In this document: positions 32,901-34,874 of the stretch, one piece after another | How positions within the stretch are numbered: position 1 is the stretch's first letter | How the letters are laid out: the number at the start of each line of letters is the position of its first letter | Assembly: GCA_010692645.1 (NCBI GenBank) | Contig: JAAHGS010000056.1 | Span: 1 to 34,874, forward strand | Direction of reading: 5' to 3' | Source: Symploca sp. SIO2E9 | Lineage (GTDB): Bacteria; Cyanobacteriota; Cyanobacteriia; Cyanobacteriales; Coleofasciculaceae | Length of the DNA stretch: 34,874 bases | Position numbers and translations under genes: made by a program | The notes under the pieces: generated by a model | What the model saw: only the letters and a program-made list of their open reading frames with translations | What the model was told of the DNA's origin: nothing | Database searches by the model: none

Positions 32901-34012
32901 TGATGTCGAAACTCAATCTGATTACCTGCCCCCAACTGAATCAAATGATGATTAAGTAATTCTGGCAGCCAGCACAGAGCATAATCACGAGCCTTCTCAA
33001 ACTCCTCATTGCGCAAAAAGCCTGTCAGAATCTCCTCTGCCTCTTGCCTGGGAATTGCAACTCGCAAATCAGTCTGATTTTCCCCTTGAGTCATCCTAAA
33101 AGCCAGATGTTCCAACAGCAACTGCCACCAACGGCGCGACTCTACCACCACATCCGGCTTCAATTGCTGCTGATAACTCTGGGCAAACTGACGAAACACT
33201 AATCCCAGATTTGGCGGTACTTCCCCCTTGAATTGGAACAAAGAACACAACATCCACAGCAAAAGTGGCGTTTGCCCCAACTCCCGCAATCGACTACCCA
33301 ACTGTTGCAACATTTGCTCTTTCTGTTGAGGTAGATAATTGCCGATAAACTGTTGCGTTTGTACTTCAGTTAAAGGCTGCATTTCCAGCTTCTTGGCAAT
33401 ACCAAAATCACCCCCTACCCCCAAATCCCGCGTCGTGAAAATCATCGGCGTTTGGGGATAATCCTTCTGAAGTACTCTCACCTGCTGTCGTGCCTCATCA
33501 GAAGGCAACTCATTTAATCCATCCAACAGCAGCAGCAAATTTCCCTGACGCAGCCAGGTTTTGAGCTTCTGCTCATCCACATCCAAATCTGAATCATGCT
33601 CTTGCAAAGACGCCTGCACTCTTGCCAGTACTGAAGTCTGAACATAACGCAACTCAACTAGTACAGGAATTTTGCTTAACTTCCCCTGCTTCCCCTGCCC
33701 TGCTTCTTCCAACAACAGCCGCACCAATGCCGTTGATTTACCCGAACCTGGACGCCCTACCAGTAAAACATGCTCTGGCGCATATTTGCGCAACCCTTCC
33801 AGCACGCCCAAGCGCTCAATTTTTTGCTCACTTCTATCTGCCTCTGGCTTATCCCTCTCCAGAGTCTGCACCATTAGTCCAAAATCAAATAGCAGAGGCG
33901 CTTGGTGTGGCTGAGCCTGCTGCTTTCCTACCACATCTGTAATCGTGTAAACCCGCCACCATTGGGCGTACTTTTGGCAGATTGATTCTAAATATCTACT
34001 CCAATCAACCAT
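29972..34012 (-). CDS. NACHT - HEAT repeats - PNP/UDP phosphorylase-like (nucleosidase) STAND protein
   Basis: Protein of 1346 residues with three parts. Residues about 80-400 are a NACHT ATPase: Walker A GRPGSGKST (86-94), Walker B LLLLLDGLNELP (about 159-170), sensor IFTTRD, and a helical end with FRHQLIQEYY. Residues about 480-1050 are 19 HEAT (PBS-lyase-like) repeats of 31 residues. Residues 1096-1346 are a nucleoside phosphorylase/MTA-SAH nucleosidase-like domain with VGVAGG (1175-1180), VEMES (E1283, E1285) and RGISD (D1309), so the active-site residues look intact. STAND proteins of this layout in bacteria and fungi act as immune sensors, and related nucleosidase effectors cleave purine nucleotides such as ATP. 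The most natural reading is an anti-phage protein in which HEAT repeats sense and the nucleosidase kills or starves. Here the effector is C-terminal. No Shine-Dalgarno sequence is obvious. Confidence 0.9.
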   Translation of the reverse strand: MVDWSRYLESICQKYAQWWRVYTITDVVGKQQAQPHQAPLLFDFGLMVQTLERDKPEADRSEQKIERLGVLEGLRKYAPEHVLLVGRPGSGKSTALVRLLLEEAGQGKQGKLSKIPVLVELRYVQTSVLARVQASLQEHDSDLDVDEQKLKTWLRQGNLLLLLDGLNELPSDEARQQVRVLQKDYPQTPMIFTTRDLGVGGDFGIAKKLEMQPLTEVQTQQFIGNYLPQQKEQMLQQLGSRLRELGQTPLLLWMLCSLFQFKGEVPPNLGLVFRQFAQSYQQQLKPDVVVESRRWWQLLLEHLAFRMTQGENQTDLRVAIPRQEAEEILTGFLRNEEFEKARDYALCWLPELLNHHLIQLGAGNQIEFRHQLIQEYYTAESLLKLLSSLSDEESSLSDEELKREYLNYLKWTEPLVLMLELVDNQAQAVRVVQLALEVDLLLGARLAGAVKAKWQEQTVSLVAWLEIPQLFKIKLLGLTKSEGAISFLISAIEEQDSDVRERAAYTLGKIGSQAAIPALISALEEQDFSVRWRAAYALGKIGSEAAIKALISTLEDQDSYLRGSAADALGEIGTEAAIDALISALEDQDSDVRVRAADALGNIGSQAAIDALISVLEEQDSYLRMSAADALVNIGSEAAIKALISAIEEQDSDVRRSAADALGEIGTEAAIKALISALEEQDSDVRRSAADALGEIGTEAAIDALISALEDQDYNVRSIAAEALGKIGSEAAIDALISTLEDQDYYVRWRAAEALGEIGSEAAIDALISALEDQDYNVRMSAAEALGEIGSEAAIDALISALEDQDSDVRRSAADALRKIGSQAAIDALISTLEDQDSDVRRSAADALRKIGSQAAIDALISTLEDQDSYLRRKAAEALGEIGSEAAIDALISALEDQDYNVRMSAADVLGKVGSEAAIDALISTLEDQDYNVRRRAAYALGKVGSEAAIDALISTLEDQDYNVRRRAAYTLGEIGSEAAIDALISTLEDQDYNVRSIAAYALGKIGSEAAIKALISALEDQDFNVRRRAAEALGKIGTEAAITALITALEDQKFVTANNGDTLDRTIEAIETIQERCQYYNPTKLKMEISNYNNLPCAVILTAIPIEFKAVRAHLINLKEDEHPEGTIYQRGNFLSNNQSWQVGIVQIGAGNAEAAVETKRAIDYFKPNVLLFVGVAGGIKDVSLGDVVAATKVYGYESGKVVEETFLPRPNVSTVSYRLEQRAKAEANKEDWLQRIRESIPQPKPRAFTGAIAAGDKVLASTNSDVYELLRLNYGDALAVEMESHGILKAVRANPEINALIIRGISDLVDGKSNADAAGYQEKAAHHASAFAFEILAKFTIENK
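30858..32571 (-). repeat. Nineteen near-identical 93-bp HEAT-encoding repeats
   Basis: Units of 31 codons read roughly EAAIDALISALEDQDxxVRxxAAxALGxIGS. Eighteen are complete and the last is partial. Many pairs are nearly identical in DNA, and variation concentrates at the two or three residues after QD, the positions after VR and the residue after AA. The high identity indicates recent duplication or gene conversion. The long opposite-strand open frame over this region is a by-product of the repeats. Confidence 0.9.
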
Positions 34013-34449
34013 TTGCGCTTATTGAGGGGTAGGCAAGGGTTTGAACTGTTTCCTTACCTTATTGTAGAGACTTTGCATTGCAACGTCTCTACAGAAATGC
34101 AATCTAACGTCTCTAGGAAATTAAAGACGCGGAGACGCGGAGAATTCAAGTCCCACACAAAATTTCGTTCACCCCGGTAAAAGTAGTTTACCGACAATAG
34201 TGCAAAATCTGTACTTACGCAATTGATTCTATTTCGCCCCCCTTGCCCCCCAACTTTGGGGGGAATATATCCTCAAAGCCCTCTGCCTCCCTAACCACCT
34301 AATATTGGGGGTAAAAAGAGTTTAAGTCCCTCGCACCCCTAGCACCCCAATACTGGGAGGAATTAGTTGTAAACTTTTTTCTCAAAATAGTTGTGTTAAT
34401 AAAGCTGTTGTAGTAAATTAATATTGTTACAAATGTAACCCAGAAAAAA
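34013..34449. other. Intergenic region with palindromes and C-rich tracts
   Basis: No gene is visible. It contains a 31-base near-palindrome at 34063-34093 (TGTAGAGAC arm, one mismatch), a type of dispersed repeat common in filamentous cyanobacteria. There is also a 6-bp C/G hairpin at 34246-34251/34258-34263, plus C-rich and G-rich tracts up to about 34350. The NACHT gene promoter should lie at its left end but was not identified. Confidence 0.5.
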
Positions 34450-34485
34450 AGCCAGCCTGAAGTCATTCACTCTCACAGGCTGGCT
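34443..34485 (-). terminator. Rho-independent terminator on the minus strand
   Basis: AGCCAGCCTG (34450-34459) pairs perfectly with CAGGCTGGCT (34476-34485) around a 16-base loop. Read on the minus strand the stem is followed by seven T. It would stop transcripts arriving from beyond the right edge before they reach the NACHT gene. On the plus strand it has no T-run and lies in the leader of the small gene at 34522. Confidence 0.65.
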
Positions 34486-34521
34486 CTGGCTCCCCTTCTA
34501 GTCAAAGGAGACAATTAAATT

Positions 34522-34719
34522 ATGTCCTATCGAGACAGACTCAAGCCGTGGGCAATCGCTCGTCTATTGCACAACAAATTGCAATGGTCAATTATCGATC
34601 GCTATCGCACCAAATCAGATGCAGAAGGACATCTTCAGTGGTGGCGTGAAAATGTCCCCGACACCAAATATGAAGTCATCTGGGATTTACCGAATCGGGA
34701 AGAGAAGAAGAATAAGTAA
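34522..34719 (+). CDS. Small conserved cyanobacterial hypothetical protein
   Basis: Protein of 65 residues beginning MSYRDRLKPWAIARLL, with a central RYRTKSDAEGHLQWW motif and a basic C-terminal tail. I recall similar short proteins with the SDAEGHL motif as widespread in cyanobacteria without assigned function. A good AAAGGAG ribosome binding site lies 11 bases before the ATG. The C-terminal codons run into the TAATAAG tandem repeat, so the final residues may be variable. Confidence 0.75.
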   Translation: MSYRDRLKPWAIARLLHNKLQWSIIDRYRTKSDAEGHLQWWRENVPDTKYEVIWDLPNREEKKNK

Positions 34720-34746
34720 TAAGTAATAAGTAATAAGTAATAAGTT
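34711..34746 (+). repeat. TAATAAG heptamer tandem repeat
   Basis: About five copies of the 7-bp unit, starting inside the last codons of the small gene. An inverted relative (CTTATTACTT, about 34767-34776) follows, so the tract could form a hairpin. Confidence 0.8.
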
Positions 34747-34788
34747 AAGACAAGAATGTTTATTGCTTATTACTTGTTCATTCCATTC

Positions 34789-34874
34789 TCCCCGTCTCCC
34801 CATCCCCCCGTCTCCCCATCCCCCCGTCTCCCCATCCCCCCGTCTCCCCATCCCCCCGTCTCCCCATCCCCCCG
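34789..34874 (+). repeat. 16-bp C-rich tandem repeat, running off the window
   Basis: At least five copies of a 16-bp unit (CCCGTCTCCCCATCCC) continue to the right edge. It is related in sequence to the tract at 27679-27722. Confidence 0.85.

Overview
The window is chromosomal DNA of a cyanobacterium, probably a filamentous one. The palindrome GCGATCGC (HIP1) occurs about nine times, for example at 4947-4954, 8513-8520, 23229-23236 and 26623-26630. Gene content also fits: a ferredoxin-thioredoxin reductase variable chain, a plastid-type pyruvate dehydrogenase E2, an Anabaena-type aromatic ammonia-lyase, NB-ARC and NACHT STAND ATPases, and C-rich and palindromic intergenic repeats.

Layout. 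1-201 is the end of a reading frame with a Cys/Gly-rich tail, closed by a strong terminator. 785-4759 is a large propeller/PAS sensor histidine kinase. 4760-5251 holds what looks like the 3' end of an IS200/IS605 (TnpB-type) element. 5252-6541 is the pyruvate dehydrogenase E2. 6618-8039 is a small NB-ARC ATPase. From 8302 to 22314 every gene lies on the minus strand. In transcription order these are a ferritin-like di-iron protein, a YbjN-like protein, a lipoate-ligase-like protein, then an aromatic ammonia-lyase, a CoA ligase, a GNAT acyltransferase, a haem-oxygenase-like di-iron oxidase, a flavin halogenase-like protein, an FG-GAP/ASPIC/RTX protein and a DAHP synthase.

The segment from ammonia-lyase to DAHP synthase (8302-19626) reads as a small biosynthetic cluster without PKS or NRPS. 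DAHP synthase would feed aromatic amino acids, the lyase would make a cinnamate, the ligase would activate it, and the GNAT, di-iron oxidase and halogenase would transfer, oxidise and perhaps chlorinate. The product is unknown and the assignment is inference.

22315-29971 is mixed housekeeping and decayed DNA: a candidate MITE, a dienelactone hydrolase, remnants of a TetR regulator and an SDR gene beside a perfect 40-bp palindrome, a DUF255 thioredoxin-fold protein, FtrV, a YdcF-like protein, a small membrane protein and an APH/P-loop kinase fusion. 29972-34012 encodes a 1346-residue NACHT - 19 HEAT repeat - nucleoside phosphorylase/nucleosidase protein, laid out like a STAND immune sensor with a nucleotide-cleaving effector. 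The right edge carries a small conserved protein and C-rich tandem repeats.

The two most interesting objects are the ammonia-lyase cluster, whose lyase has an unusual Tyr-His selectivity pair, and the NACHT-HEAT-nucleosidase protein.
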